Below are positions 8,713 to 17,485 of a DNA stretch of 64,000 nucleotides, one piece after another. A program made the position numbers and the translations under genes. A model generated the notes under the pieces. The model saw only the letters and a program-made list of their open reading frames with translations. It searched no databases and was not told the DNA's origin. How positions within the stretch are numbered: the stretch's first letter is position 1; every line of letters begins with the position of its first letter. The stretch covers positions 2,316,471 through 2,380,470 of the forward strand of contig NZ_BDFO01000001.1 of the NCBI RefSeq assembly GCF_001748245.1, written 5' to 3'. The stretch comes from Oligoflexus tunisiensis (GTDB lineage Bacteria > Bdellovibrionota_B > Oligoflexia > Oligoflexales > Oligoflexaceae).

Positions 8713-10841
8713 CCTTCGAAGAGACGATCAAACTCCGCATAAGCCATCGCCGCTTCCACCTGAGCCCAGAAGCGGTGATAGTGAAACACCGGCGCCGGAC
8801 CACCGGCCCGGTAGTTTTCCACCCGGGCAAAGTCCGGATCCTCACGATAACGCGAGCGCAGGCTGATGAAGGTCGCGCTGCTATTGATGAGACTGCCATC
8901 CGGCATTTTTCCCTGAAAACCGGATGGAACATAAACCGGATCAAAGAAGCGATGATAATCCTTCCGCACTTCCGGGACGGAGAGGCCTTTCGCGTCCTCA
9001 TGCTTCCAGATGCGTTCCATCAGTTCCCGGGCCAGATCCCGCGCAGCGTGATCCACCTGCCCTTGATGGCGGGCGCGACCGGCAGCATGAAACATCAGGG
9101 TTTTGGCCAAAGCGGAGGCAATGCCGAGATCCTGCGTATGATCCATGACCTTCACACTCAATTGGGACTTCGGCTGGCCACTCCAGACCAGGGTTGCCGG
9201 AATTTCATAACCACCGTCCGGCAAAAGACGCGTGACGCTCATCACCCAGGGGACCCAGCGATTCAGCAACGCTTCCGCCCGGGCATCACCGGTCAGCGCA
9301 TAAAGTTCCGCGACCCTTTGCATCGACCAGGCCTGCCAGCCAAACCAGGAGTTGGAACCAGGATCCAGATAAACGGGATCCTTTTCATAGGCCATGCCGT
9401 GAAAGGTGGACACACCAGCCGGATGTTCGGCATAGGCTCCCGCCCAGCTGTTGGTGGCGCCACCGGCGATGGCCCCTTCCTCGGACTGCAGCCACTGATA
9501 AAATTCCAGCTGACGATCCAGGCTCTGCGCCCAATCCTGCTGTCCCCCCTGCGAGCGCGGAATGAATTCCGGATCCTCGCTTAAGATATAAGCGGCCAAA
9601 GGATTCTGATAACCAAAATGCGCGGAACTGCTGCCGATGCGCCATGACCAGCGCGCAGCGCTATCGTCCGGATGGGAACCACCCCATGAATAATACCAAC
9701 CCAGAAGATAGTGGGCGCTTTCATAGTGTTTGCCGCCAGGACAGGTGAGCTGGTGGCAGCCGATCGGTTTAAAGTATTTATCGAACATTGCGTAGCGCAG
9801 GTAATCGCCCATGCGCGAGGCTTTGGCCGTCAGGTCCTCAATGGCCGCCGCCTGGCCCTGCTCCCTGGCCACATTGCGGGCAAACCAGGTGGCCTGCACC
9901 AGACGCGCATCGGCATCCGGAGCATTGGTATAACGCCATTGCCGCTTGTAACCGGATCCATCTTGAATGAAGAGGCTTAAGTAACCCTGGTTGGGGGCAC
10001 CGAAGCGGAACTCTTCAATGGAAGGATGCGGAATCGTCTCCCACACGGATTCCTGCGGCCCGCGCTGAAAGGTATTGATCCAGACGGGTTCATTCGACTT
10101 CCCAGAGTCGTCCTTCCCAAAGCCATACCAGTTACTGGTATCAAGGAGCCAATGCATCCCGTAGATCGCACCATCGCCATAGGTGCGCTTCAGATCCTCC
10201 GCCAGCGGATCCTGGCCGACGCTGACCTGGGCCTCCAGGGGAGAAGGGTAGGCCTGGGGTGTGCTGTTCTCCCGTGCGAAAGTGGCAGGAGACTGGGGAT
10301 TGTAGGATTGGATTGAGGGCTGGTAGGGCGGCACCGCATAGGAATCGATGCGATCATAAACATAACGAAGAGGGGCAAAGTCACCCGTGTAATGGGCATA
10401 CATCGCTTCGAGCCAGGCCCAGTAACTGAACGTCTCGCTCGTTGTGACATGACCATGATCGGGAGCCTCCACGATCAGAGTTTCCACAGCGTGATAAGGC
10501 AAATTGTAAGAACTGAAGTAACCGTTCCGCGGGTCGTGCAGTTTCCACCAGAGCGTGAAGAATTTATCCTGCCACGGGTTACCGCTGGGTACGCTTATTT
10601 CGCGGCCCTGAGCGGTGACAATTTTCAAGCCGGCCTCGGTCGCAAAGACCTTCGGCATGCTGGCATGAGCCCCAGGCCATTGCCCGGCCGAAACTTGAAC
10701 CGCAACACCACCCGTGCCGGCCTCCGCTTCAACCCGCGTCCCAGCCGCAGGAAACGCCGGAGTCGCAAGCATGAGAGTGAAAGACAGGACGGCCCATCCT
10801 CGGCCAGCGGGTCCGGACAGCAAACGCTTGTGTCCCTTCAT
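8706..10841 (-). CDS. Glycoside hydrolase family 48 (reducing-end cellobiohydrolase family), secreted
   Basis: 711 aa from ATG 10841, preceded by GGAGG at six bases; a Sec signal peptide ends near residue 33 (ATPAFPAAG). GH48 enzymes are inverting, processive beta-glucanases acting from the reducing end and are central to crystalline cellulose breakdown. The diagnostic block is present: LPYHAVETLIVEAPDHGHV followed by TTSETFSYWAWLEA, in which Glu136 is the expected proton donor. Further family blocks include YGMHWLLD, FRFGAPNQGYLSLF and GGATNSWAGAYA. At 234-237 the protein reads DTSN where most cellulolytic members have DVDN, so one acidic residue in the region proposed to supply the catalytic base is Ser. 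The length is that of a lone GH48 module with no carbohydrate-binding or dockerin domain. It converges with the GH6/DUF4112 pair. Confidence 0.93.
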   Translation of the reverse strand: MKGHKRLLSGPAGRGWAVLSFTLMLATPAFPAAGTRVEAEAGTGGVAVQVSAGQWPGAHASMPKVFATEAGLKIVTAQGREISVPSGNPWQDKFFTLWWKLHDPRNGYFSSYNLPYHAVETLIVEAPDHGHVTTSETFSYWAWLEAMYAHYTGDFAPLRYVYDRIDSYAVPPYQPSIQSYNPQSPATFARENSTPQAYPSPLEAQVSVGQDPLAEDLKRTYGDGAIYGMHWLLDTSNWYGFGKDDSGKSNEPVWINTFQRGPQESVWETIPHPSIEEFRFGAPNQGYLSLFIQDGSGYKRQWRYTNAPDADARLVQATWFARNVAREQGQAAAIEDLTAKASRMGDYLRYAMFDKYFKPIGCHQLTCPGGKHYESAHYLLGWYYSWGGSHPDDSAARWSWRIGSSSAHFGYQNPLAAYILSEDPEFIPRSQGGQQDWAQSLDRQLEFYQWLQSEEGAIAGGATNSWAGAYAEHPAGVSTFHGMAYEKDPVYLDPGSNSWFGWQAWSMQRVAELYALTGDARAEALLNRWVPWVMSVTRLLPDGGYEIPATLVWSGQPKSQLSVKVMDHTQDLGIASALAKTLMFHAAGRARHQGQVDHAARDLARELMERIWKHEDAKGLSVPEVRKDYHRFFDPVYVPSGFQGKMPDGSLINSSATFISLRSRYREDPDFARVENYRAGGPAPVFHYHRFWAQVEAAMAYAEFDRLFEGQ

Positions 10842-10867
10842 ATGGCACCTCCATGTGAAATTGGTCC

Positions 10868-10879
10868 CACGCATGCGTG
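10868..10879. promoter_or_regulatory. Perfect 12-bp palindrome in the GH48 leader
   Basis: CACGCATGCGTG is an uninterrupted palindrome 27 bases upstream of the GH48 start codon. Its place between the likely promoter and the ribosome site would suit a repressor dimer. I did not find the same word before the GH6 or GH44 genes, so a common cellulase regulon is not supported. Operator function is inference. Confidence 0.35.
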
Positions 10880-11280
10880 AGATCTGACTGTTGTTTTGTA
10901 CCTTCTGCTTCTTTGTAAATATCTATAACAAAGTGCGGCGGGAGTCGATTCGGGAATTTCATAGAGCAGAAGCGACGTGTTGCATCCAATCGATTGCTGA
11001 TAGAAGATGCGTGGGTAGTTTTTGCGTGAAGACAACTGGAGGCCGCTTGGGAAACGCTTGTTGCCCACCGTGGTCCCAGGTTCCAGGCTCACTCAATACC
11101 GACTCTCGCTGCGACCTTTCTGGGTTTGGCCCCCATAAATCCTAAAGTCATGCGCGAAAACTTGAGTGAACATGTGTCACAATAGAAGGGTTTATCGACG
11201 AGCTCCTATATCTTTTTGGCTAGTCCAAGCGATCACGTGACGCGACGGACCATGAAAAGCCAGATCCATGAGGGGTTTCG

Positions 11281-11309
11281 TTGACAAGTCAAGGAATCTA
11301 TGGTTGTTT
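11281..11309 (+). promoter_or_regulatory. Candidate promoter of the nuo operon
   Basis: A consensus -35 hexamer TTGACA at 11281-11286 stands 74 bases before the nuoA ATG. The hexamer at 17-base spacing is TTGTTT (11304-11309), a poor -10, so either the promoter needs an activator or the true one is elsewhere in the 200 bases upstream (TATATC at 11207-11212 is another -10-like word without a good -35). Confidence 0.3.
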
Positions 11310-11354
11310 TCCGACCTCATTTAGGCTTCATCTGTGCGAAAGGAATGGCCGCGC

Positions 11355-11741
11355 ATGTGGGTTGATCCAGACTCCTACCACTATCTGCCGATTTTGATCC
11401 TAATGACTATCGGTGCCATCATTGGTATCGTCCTCATCGCCGCCAACCACTTCCTCGGGGCCCGTATCCGTGAAAAGGTAAAGCAGCATTACGACGTATA
11501 CGAGTGTGGCGTGCCACCGGTCGGCAACGCACGACAGCAATTCTCTGTTCGCTACTATGTCGTCGGCATAGTATTCCTCTTGTTCGATGTTGAAGTCGTC
11601 TTCATGTATCCATGGGCGATCGTCTATAAGAAATTCCTGTCCCAGGGATCCTTTATCCTGCTGCAGATGATCACATTTTTTGTGATTCTCCTTGCAGGTT
11701 ATTTTTATTTGCTGGGCCGTCGCGGCCTGGATTGGGACTAA
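11355..11741 (+). CDS. nuoA: NADH-quinone oxidoreductase subunit A
   Basis: Small membrane subunit of complex I, 128 aa from ATG 11355 with AAAGGA ten bases upstream; an in-frame GTG at 11334 is also possible. Three membrane helices are visible (about 6-30, 62-85, 95-115). The conserved cytoplasmic/periplasmic loop between helices 1 and 2 carries YECGVPPVGNARQQFSVRYY, whose Glu-Cys-Gly is the family signature and which lies near the quinone channel, and helix 2 starts with LLFDVEVVFMYPWA. First gene of a complete nuoA-N operon; nuoB follows after 12 bases. Confidence 0.96.
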   Translation: MWVDPDSYHYLPILILMTIGAIIGIVLIAANHFLGARIREKVKQHYDVYECGVPPVGNARQQFSVRYYVVGIVFLLFDVEVVFMYPWAIVYKKFLSQGSFILLQMITFFVILLAGYFYLLGRRGLDWD

Positions 11742-11753
11742 AGGAGGCTTGTT

Positions 11754-12335
11754 ATGGCTAAGGATGGAAGCGCCAGCGTTATTCCAACGACACTGGATTT
11801 CGCCGTCAAATGGGCCCAAAAGAACTCACTCTGGCCGATGCCTTTCGGGACATCGTGCTGTGGTATTGAAATGATGTCCGCCCTGTCGGGAACCTACGAT
11901 ATTTCGCGCTTCGGCTCGGAAGTCGTGCGCTTTGCCCCACGGCAGGCTGATCTTTTGCTTGTGGCCGGAACCATCACCAACAAGATGGGCCCTGTCATCC
12001 GTCAGATCTATGACCAAATGCTCGAGCCCAAATGGGTCATCGCGATGGGCGCCTGCTCGTCGTCGGGCGGAATTTTTGATACGTACTCCGTTTTGCAAGG
12101 CATCGATGAAATCATGCCGGTTGATATCTATGTCCCTGGCTGCCCGCCGATTCCGGAAGGCCTGATTTACGCCATCCTCCGTTTGCAGGATGTCGTGGAA
12201 AAAGGCGCCCCGCGTCCGCGCATGCATCGGCTGACCCGTGAGGAGGCCGTGAATGCGATGAGCTATCGCAAGGTGATATCCGATCAGCTCATTGCGGGTT
12301 CGCAGGAAACGAAAGAGGTAGGTGAACCGAAATGA
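11754..12335 (+). CDS. nuoB: NADH-quinone oxidoreductase subunit B
   Basis: 193-aa peripheral-arm subunit that holds cluster N2, the last iron-sulphur centre before quinone. The tandem cysteines are in [11 protein letters not shown], with further ligands in GACSSSGG and [11 protein letters not shown]. The residues that line the quinone head-group pocket together with NuoD are of normal type ([20 protein letters not shown]). A strong AAGGAGG precedes the ATG. The last four bases overlap nuoC. Confidence 0.97.
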   Translation: MAKDGSASVIPTTLDFAVKWAQKNSLWPMPFGTSCCGIEMMSALSGTYDISRFGSEVVRFAPRQADLLLVAGTITNKMGPVIRQIYDQMLEPKWVIAMGACSSSGGIFDTYSVLQGIDEIMPVDIYVPGCPPIPEGLIYAILRLQDVVEKGAPRPRMHRLTREEAVNAMSYRKVISDQLIAGSQETKEVGEPK

Positions 12336-12898
12336 GTGACCCCGTTCCCCTTATTCGCGAAAGACAGGACAAAATGCACGCTCATCTCGAAGCCGCCTAC
12401 AAGGAGTTTCGACTTGAGCGTGATCGCATTCAGGAGACTGTTTTGTGGCTGAACAAGCCCGAGCAGCTCCCAAAACTCGCCAAGGACCTTCGGGACGACA
12501 AGGAACTCCTCTTCGATCGCCTCTCCGACCTGACCGCTTACGACAACGTGGATCAGAAGGATGGTCAGAAGCGTTTTGTGGGTGTTTATCAGCTTTATTC
12601 CATGAAATATCACATCCGTCTGCGCCTCAAGGTGCTGGTCGCCGAGAATGAATCCCTGCCGACTCTGACGGGTATCTGGCGTGCCGCCAACTGGCTGGAA
12701 CGCGAAGTTTATGACCTCTTTGGCATTCGGTACGAAGGTCACCCGGATCTTCGTCGCATCATGATGGACGAACGATTCCAGGGCCATCCTTTGCGCAAGG
12801 AATACGAGCTTAAGGATCGTCAGCCGTTCAGCGACTCGCTGCCGGCCCGCATTGCTCCCCGTGCTGCCACCGAACGCCTGAAGGACAGTGCACCATGA
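12332..12898 (+). CDS. nuoC: NADH-quinone oxidoreductase subunit C (30 kDa)
   Basis: 188-aa peripheral-arm subunit without cofactors, needed for assembly of the connecting fragment. The 30 kDa signature is intact: [20 protein letters not shown] followed by [17 protein letters not shown]. It is separate from nuoD (not the fused nuoCD of enterobacteria). ATGA overlaps on both sides with nuoB and nuoD suggest coupled translation. Confidence 0.96.
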   Translation: MSDPVPLIRERQDKMHAHLEAAYKEFRLERDRIQETVLWLNKPEQLPKLAKDLRDDKELLFDRLSDLTAYDNVDQKDGQKRFVGVYQLYSMKYHIRLRLKVLVAENESLPTLTGIWRAANWLEREVYDLFGIRYEGHPDLRRIMMDERFQGHPLRKEYELKDRQPFSDSLPARIAPRAATERLKDSAP

Positions 12899-14145
12899 CT
12901 CAATCCAATGTGAAGAATATGTCAACCGCGCAGCTGCGGGAACAATTGGTCAAGGAACGGCAGAGCCTGGCGGATTTTTACAATCCGAACGTGCTCGTGA
13001 ACATCGGTCCCTCCCATCCGGCCATGCACGGAACGCTCCGCGCCATGTGTCGCGTGAACGGTGAAGTGATCGAGGACGCCACCTGCGAGATCGGTTATCT
13101 CCACCGCGCGATCGAAAAACTGGCGGAAAATCGCACGTATCATCAGTGGATCGTGTATACGGACCGCCTCAACTATTGTTCGGCTCTGGCCAACAACATC
13201 GCTTATGTGATGGCGGTCGAGGACCTGCTCGGCATCACCGTCACCGAGCGCTGCCAATGGATTCGCGTGATCTGTATGGAACTCGCGCGGATCATCGACC
13301 ACATCATCTGTGTGGCCATCAACGCCCTCGACATGGGAGCCTTGACCTGCTTCTGGTACTTGTACCACTGGCGGGAGGAAGCCTACACGATGATCGAAGG
13401 CATGTGCGGGATGCGTCTGACCACATCCTATGCCCGGATCGGCGGGATGATGTACGACCTGCCGGACAACTTCGCCAGCGAGATGGCGAAATTCGTCGTC
13501 GGCCTGCCGCGCACCCTGGAAGACGTGGAGAAGCTTCTGACCACCAACCGTATCTGGGTCGATCGGACCAAGGATGTGGGAACCCTGACGGCGGAAGAAG
13601 CCATTAACTTCGGCGTGACCGGTCCCTGCCTGCGCGCCTCGGGCGTGGATTTCGACCTGCGTCGGGACCGTCCTTACTACACCTATTCGGAACTCGATTT
13701 CGATGTGGTGATTGGCCAGAACGGTGATGTCTATGACCGTTATCTGGTGCGTATGGAAGAGATGCGGCAGAGCATCCGCATTCTGCAGCAGTGCATGCAG
13801 AAGCTGCCCAAAGGCCCTCTGTGGGTCGAGGATCGGCGCGTGCGCATCCCCGAGAAAAAAGACGTTTATGAAAAGATGGAAGTCTTGATCCATCACTTCA
13901 AAATATTCATGGAAGGCATCGATGTGCCGCCGGGTGAGGCCTACAATTGTATCGAGTCACCGAACGGCGAACTCGGCTTTTACATCGTGAGTCGCGGTGG
14001 TCCCAAGGCCTGGCGTATCAAAATCAAGTCACCATCGCTTTTGCACTTCCAAACCTTTGAGCATTCGGTCAAAGGGGCCAAGATCCCGGATGCGATTTCG
14101 GTGCTCGGCAGTTTGAACATCATCGCCGGCGAACTCGACCGTTGA
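12895..14145 (+). CDS. nuoD: NADH-quinone oxidoreductase subunit D (49 kDa)
   Basis: 416-aa subunit related to the large subunit of NiFe hydrogenases; with NuoB it forms the quinone site. An N-terminal extension of about 30 residues precedes the conserved NIGPSHPAMHGTLR, whose His is thought to contact the quinone head group. Other blocks are GYLHRAIEKLAENRTYHQ, TDRLNYCSALANN and the C-terminal ESPNGELGFYIVSRGG with KIKSPSL. The hydrogenase nickel ligands are absent, as expected. A 27-base gap separates it from nuoE. Confidence 0.97.
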   Translation: MTQSNVKNMSTAQLREQLVKERQSLADFYNPNVLVNIGPSHPAMHGTLRAMCRVNGEVIEDATCEIGYLHRAIEKLAENRTYHQWIVYTDRLNYCSALANNIAYVMAVEDLLGITVTERCQWIRVICMELARIIDHIICVAINALDMGALTCFWYLYHWREEAYTMIEGMCGMRLTTSYARIGGMMYDLPDNFASEMAKFVVGLPRTLEDVEKLLTTNRIWVDRTKDVGTLTAEEAINFGVTGPCLRASGVDFDLRRDRPYYTYSELDFDVVIGQNGDVYDRYLVRMEEMRQSIRILQQCMQKLPKGPLWVEDRRVRIPEKKDVYEKMEVLIHHFKIFMEGIDVPPGEAYNCIESPNGELGFYIVSRGGPKAWRIKIKSPSLLHFQTFEHSVKGAKIPDAISVLGSLNIIAGELDR

Positions 14146-14172
14146 GATTGGCTGTACAGGAGCTTTCCCGTT

Positions 14173-14658
14173 ATGATTATCGATCAACATATCAGTCAGC
14201 GCATCGACGAACTGCGACCGCAGTTTCCAACCGAGCAAGCCCTGCTGTTGCCGCTTCTGCATGAAATTCAGGCAAAGGAAGGGTGGATCTCGAAGGAAGC
14301 CATCAAGGAAGCCGCCGGCTTTCTGCACCTGCCCGTAGCCCGGGTCGAGGAAGTGGTCTCGTTCTATACCATGTACAACCGCCAACCCGTCGGCAAGCAG
14401 CACGTTCAGATCTGCACCAACATCGCCTGCTATCTGCGCGGCGCCGACCACCTTCTGCAGTGCCTTGAAAAACGACTCGGCATTCATGAGGGCGAGACGA
14501 CTCCGGATGGTCGTTACACGCTGACTGCTGTGGAATGCCTGGCCGCCTGCGGCACGGCTCCCGTGGTTCAGGTGAATAATGACTATCATGAAAATCTGGA
14601 CGAGAGATCGCTGAACCAGCTGATGGATCGTTTGGATAAGGAGCTGCTCGATGGCTGA
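14173..14658 (+). CDS. nuoE: NADH-quinone oxidoreductase subunit E (24 kDa)
   Basis: 161-aa thioredoxin-fold subunit of the NADH dehydrogenase module carrying 2Fe-2S cluster N1a. Ligands are C-x4-C in ICTNIACYLRG and C-x3-C in CLAACGTAPVVQVN. The N-terminal helical part (ALLPLLHEIQAKEGWIS) is typical. AGGAG lies about ten bases before the ATG. The end overlaps nuoF by eight bases. Confidence 0.96.
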   Translation: MIIDQHISQRIDELRPQFPTEQALLLPLLHEIQAKEGWISKEAIKEAAGFLHLPVARVEEVVSFYTMYNRQPVGKQHVQICTNIACYLRGADHLLQCLEKRLGIHEGETTPDGRYTLTAVECLAACGTAPVVQVNNDYHENLDERSLNQLMDRLDKELLDG

Positions 14659-15976
14659 ACTCTTGCTCACCAAACACAACGGAGCCAAGGATTCCCATAC
14701 CCTGGCCTTCTATAAGTCGGTTGGCGGCTATGCGGCCCTCGACCATGCCCTGACCATGACACCGGATGCTGTGATCGACGAGGTGAAGAAATCCAACCTC
14801 CGCGGTCGCGGCGGTGCCGGCTTTCCCACCGGGATGAAGTGGTCATTCATGCCGAAGAATCCGGTGGACGCTCAGGGGAATCCCAAACCCAAGTACCTTG
14901 TCTGCAATGCGGACGAAGGCGAACCTGGAACTTTTAAAGACCGTCTGCTTTTGACTCAGCATCCCCATATGCTGATCGAAGGCATGATCATCGCGGCGCA
15001 TGCGATCGGCGCGAGTCAGGGTTACATCTATATTCGTGGTGAATTCTATCACGAGACGCAGATCGTCAAAGCGGCGATCAAGGAAGCGCGTGCGGCCGGC
15101 CTTTTGGGCAAAAACGTGAAAGGCCGCCACTGGAACTTTGACATTGAAGTCTATCGTGGTGCCGGAGCTTATATCTGCGGCGAGGAAACGGCGCTTTTGA
15201 GCAGCCTCGAAGGCCGTCGCGGGGAACCCCGTTTGAAACCACCCTTTCCCGCTCAGGTCGGCGCCTTTGGAATGCCGTCCTGTGTGAACAACGTGGAAAC
15301 CTTCTGTGCGGTGCCCACGATTATTAAGGACGGCGCGGCGAAATTCGCAGCGATCGGCACCGAGCGTTCCGGTGGAACGCGCCTTTTCTGTGTGTCCGGT
15401 CATGTGGAAAAACCCGGCGTCTATGAACTTCCTATTCATATGAACCTCAAGGATCTCATTGCCCACTGCGGCGGTGTCCGCGGCGGACGCAGCGTCAAGG
15501 CCGTGATTCCCGGTGGAGCCTCGGCTCCGATGCTGCGCGGGGATGAGATCGATGTCGCGATGGACTTTGACAGTCTGGCCAAGGCAGGAACCATGGCCGG
15601 ATCCGGCGGTGTGATCGTCATCGATGATCAGACCTGTATTGTTGAGGCCGCTGCCCGTCTTTTGAAATTTTACGAGCACGAATCCTGCGGTCAGTGCAGT
15701 CAATGCCGCGAGGGCAGCCACTGGCTGGCCCGCATGTTCAACCGTATTGAAGCGGGGCAGGGAACAGCTGCGGACCTCGATAAAATCGCGCTTATTTGCG
15801 GAAATATGGCGGGTCAAACCATCTGTGCTTTCGCCGATGCGGTGACCGGTCCTGCCCTGTCGACAATTCGCAAGTTCCGTGCGGAGTTTGAAGAGCATGT
15901 GCGTCTGGGGCGCTGTCCATCCAAGCCAGAGCATTACGTCCGTCCGCACGACCACCACGCCAGCGCCCGGCTTTGA
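14651..15976 (+). CDS. nuoF: NADH-quinone oxidoreductase subunit F (51 kDa), NADH/FMN-binding
   Basis: 441-aa flavoprotein at which NADH is oxidised. The glycine-rich NADH/FMN loop is LRGRGGAGFPTGMKW, followed by CNADEGEPGTFKDR and the FMN-contacting GAGAYICGEETALL. Cluster N3 ligands are in ESCGQCSQCREGSHW and the distant Cys in GQTICAFADA. A short His-rich tail (HDHHASARL) is not part of the fold. The next gene starts 12 bases after the stop. Confidence 0.97.
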   Translation: MAELLLTKHNGAKDSHTLAFYKSVGGYAALDHALTMTPDAVIDEVKKSNLRGRGGAGFPTGMKWSFMPKNPVDAQGNPKPKYLVCNADEGEPGTFKDRLLLTQHPHMLIEGMIIAAHAIGASQGYIYIRGEFYHETQIVKAAIKEARAAGLLGKNVKGRHWNFDIEVYRGAGAYICGEETALLSSLEGRRGEPRLKPPFPAQVGAFGMPSCVNNVETFCAVPTIIKDGAAKFAAIGTERSGGTRLFCVSGHVEKPGVYELPIHMNLKDLIAHCGGVRGGRSVKAVIPGGASAPMLRGDEIDVAMDFDSLAKAGTMAGSGGVIVIDDQTCIVEAAARLLKFYEHESCGQCSQCREGSHWLARMFNRIEAGQGTAADLDKIALICGNMAGQTICAFADAVTGPALSTIRKFRAEFEEHVRLGRCPSKPEHYVRPHDHHASARL

Positions 15977-15988
15977 TTGGAGTCAGGA

Positions 15989-17485
15989 ATGAGTACGACT
16001 GAAACCCCTAAGCCCAAAGTTACGATCGATGGGCAGGCCATAGAATTCCAGCCCGGTGATACCATCATGCGGGCGGCTGAACGCGCGCATATCGATCAGG
16101 GCATTCCCCGTTTTTGTTATCACCCCGGCCTGCCGGTCGCGGGTACCTGTCGCATGTGTACCGTGGAAGTGGAAAAGGCCCCGAAACTGATGACGGCCTG
16201 TTCCACGCCCGCAGCGGATGGCATGGTCGTCCACACGCAGTCGGAGAAGGTTCGCAAGAGCCGCGCCGGCGTGATGGAATTCCTTCTGACCAACCACCCG
16301 CTGGATTGCCCCGTCTGTGACCAGGCGGGTGAATGTTCTTTGCAGGAATACAACTACGAATATGGTCCCGGAACGAGCGAGTTCCGTGAGGAAAAGCGGG
16401 TCTTTGTCGAAGCCCAGACCAAGCCTCTGTCGGACCGTCTGACCCTCAACATGAACCGCTGCATCCACTGCGAGCGCTGCGTGCGCTACACGGAGGATGT
16501 GACGAAGACCAATGAACTTCTGATGAACAGCCGCGGCTGGCGCAAGGAATTGACCACCGCGCTGGAAGAGGGGATGTTCAACGAGTATCAGGGCAATATC
16601 GCCGATATCTGCCCGGTCGGTGCGATCACCTTCAACGACTTCCGCTTTCAAAAGCGCGTCTGGTTTTTGAAGGAAAAAACCGGGATCTGTGACGGCTGTG
16701 CGAAAGGCTGTTCGATCTATGCTGATCAGGAAAAAAACGTCATCTATCGGTATCGGGCCCGGCACAATGAAGCCGTGAACGGTCACTGGATCTGTGATGA
16801 GGGGCGCGTCTCGTTCCACACCTATCAGCACCGGGAACGCATACTGCATCCCATGCTGCGGGCGCAGGGACAGCTCGTCGCCACCAACTGGGAAACCCTG
16901 GTGTCCTGGCTTCTGCCGCTTCTGGCCAGCGCGAAACGCACGCTGCTCGTCATCGGCACCGATGCCACGAGTGAAGAGGCGGCCACGCTGATGCAGATTC
17001 TGCCCGGCTTTACCCAGGGTGAGGTAGTGCCGCGTTTCCACAATGGAACGAACGGGGTGCGGACGTCGACCGACGATGAGCCGATCGATCACCTCCTCCG
17101 TCGCAAGGATAAAACGCCGAATACCAAAGGCATGGAGCTTTTGGGTCTGCATCCGCTGACGGAGCAGGACCAGGGCTTTGATGTGGCCATTTATTTCCGC
17201 TCGGGTCGCGCGGCGATACCGGCACAAAAACTGGGCCAGGTGGAAATCGCCTGGGGTGTCTTCACAAGTCCTGAAGTGGAACGCTTTGCAGCGGTCATGC
17301 CCGGCCTGGGCTCCGTGGAAAAAGCCGGAACCTTCATCCAGTGTGATGGTGTCACGCAAAGCTTTGAAGCGGTTGTTCAGGCTCATGGTGCCAGTGCTTC
17401 GGTCAAAAAAATTCTGGATGGGATGCGCTTGAAAGCCAACGCACCTGTCCTGGCCGCGCGTGAGGTAGCCCGTGACTCTGTTTGA
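15989..17485 (+). CDS. nuoG: NADH-quinone oxidoreductase subunit G, short form
   Basis: 498 aa from ATG 15989 (CAGGA just upstream). Iron-sulphur ligands appear in order: 2Fe-2S N1b (FCYHPGLPVAGTCRMCTVEV, then TACSTP), the His-Cys cluster N5 (HPLDCPVCDQAGEC), N4 (CIHCERC with DICPVGAI) and C-x2-C-x3-C-x27-C (CDGCAKGC to ICDEGR) matching the accessory cluster N7 region. The molybdopterin-oxidoreductase-like part that follows is strongly reduced (about 200 residues), where the enterobacterial protein is near 900 aa and mitochondrial homologues near 700. Electron transfer residues are complete, so it should work. It overlaps nuoH by 14 bases. Confidence 0.94.
   Translation: MSTTETPKPKVTIDGQAIEFQPGDTIMRAAERAHIDQGIPRFCYHPGLPVAGTCRMCTVEVEKAPKLMTACSTPAADGMVVHTQSEKVRKSRAGVMEFLLTNHPLDCPVCDQAGECSLQEYNYEYGPGTSEFREEKRVFVEAQTKPLSDRLTLNMNRCIHCERCVRYTEDVTKTNELLMNSRGWRKELTTALEEGMFNEYQGNIADICPVGAITFNDFRFQKRVWFLKEKTGICDGCAKGCSIYADQEKNVIYRYRARHNEAVNGHWICDEGRVSFHTYQHRERILHPMLRAQGQLVATNWETLVSWLLPLLASAKRTLLVIGTDATSEEAATLMQILPGFTQGEVVPRFHNGTNGVRTSTDDEPIDHLLRRKDKTPNTKGMELLGLHPLTEQDQGFDVAIYFRSGRAAIPAQKLGQVEIAWGVFTSPEVERFAAVMPGLGSVEKAGTFIQCDGVTQSFEAVVQAHGASASVKKILDGMRLKANAPVLAAREVARDSV

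Larger units (their letters stand above)
10842..11354. other. Divergent intergenic region between GH48 and nuoA
   Basis: A 513-base stretch without a convincing gene. It should carry the minus-strand GH48 promoter and the plus-strand nuo promoter. Two sites stand out and are listed separately: a perfect 12-base palindrome in the GH48 leader and a consensus TTGACA 74 bases before nuoA. A short AT-rich minus-strand stretch near 10915-10935 (TTGTTATAGATATTTAC) could hold the GH48 -10 element. Small open frames here lack ribosome sites and family resemblance. Confidence 0.6.

Noticed and set aside
13146..13607. 153-codon alternative frame within nuoD
   Set aside because: Out-of-frame overlap on the same strand with no start signal; nuoD motifs occupy the region.
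16794..17225. Short alternative frames in the C-terminal half of nuoG taken as evidence of frameshift
   Set aside because: The nuoG frame is open and continuous to its stop and overlaps nuoH normally; the reduced length is real, not a frameshift.
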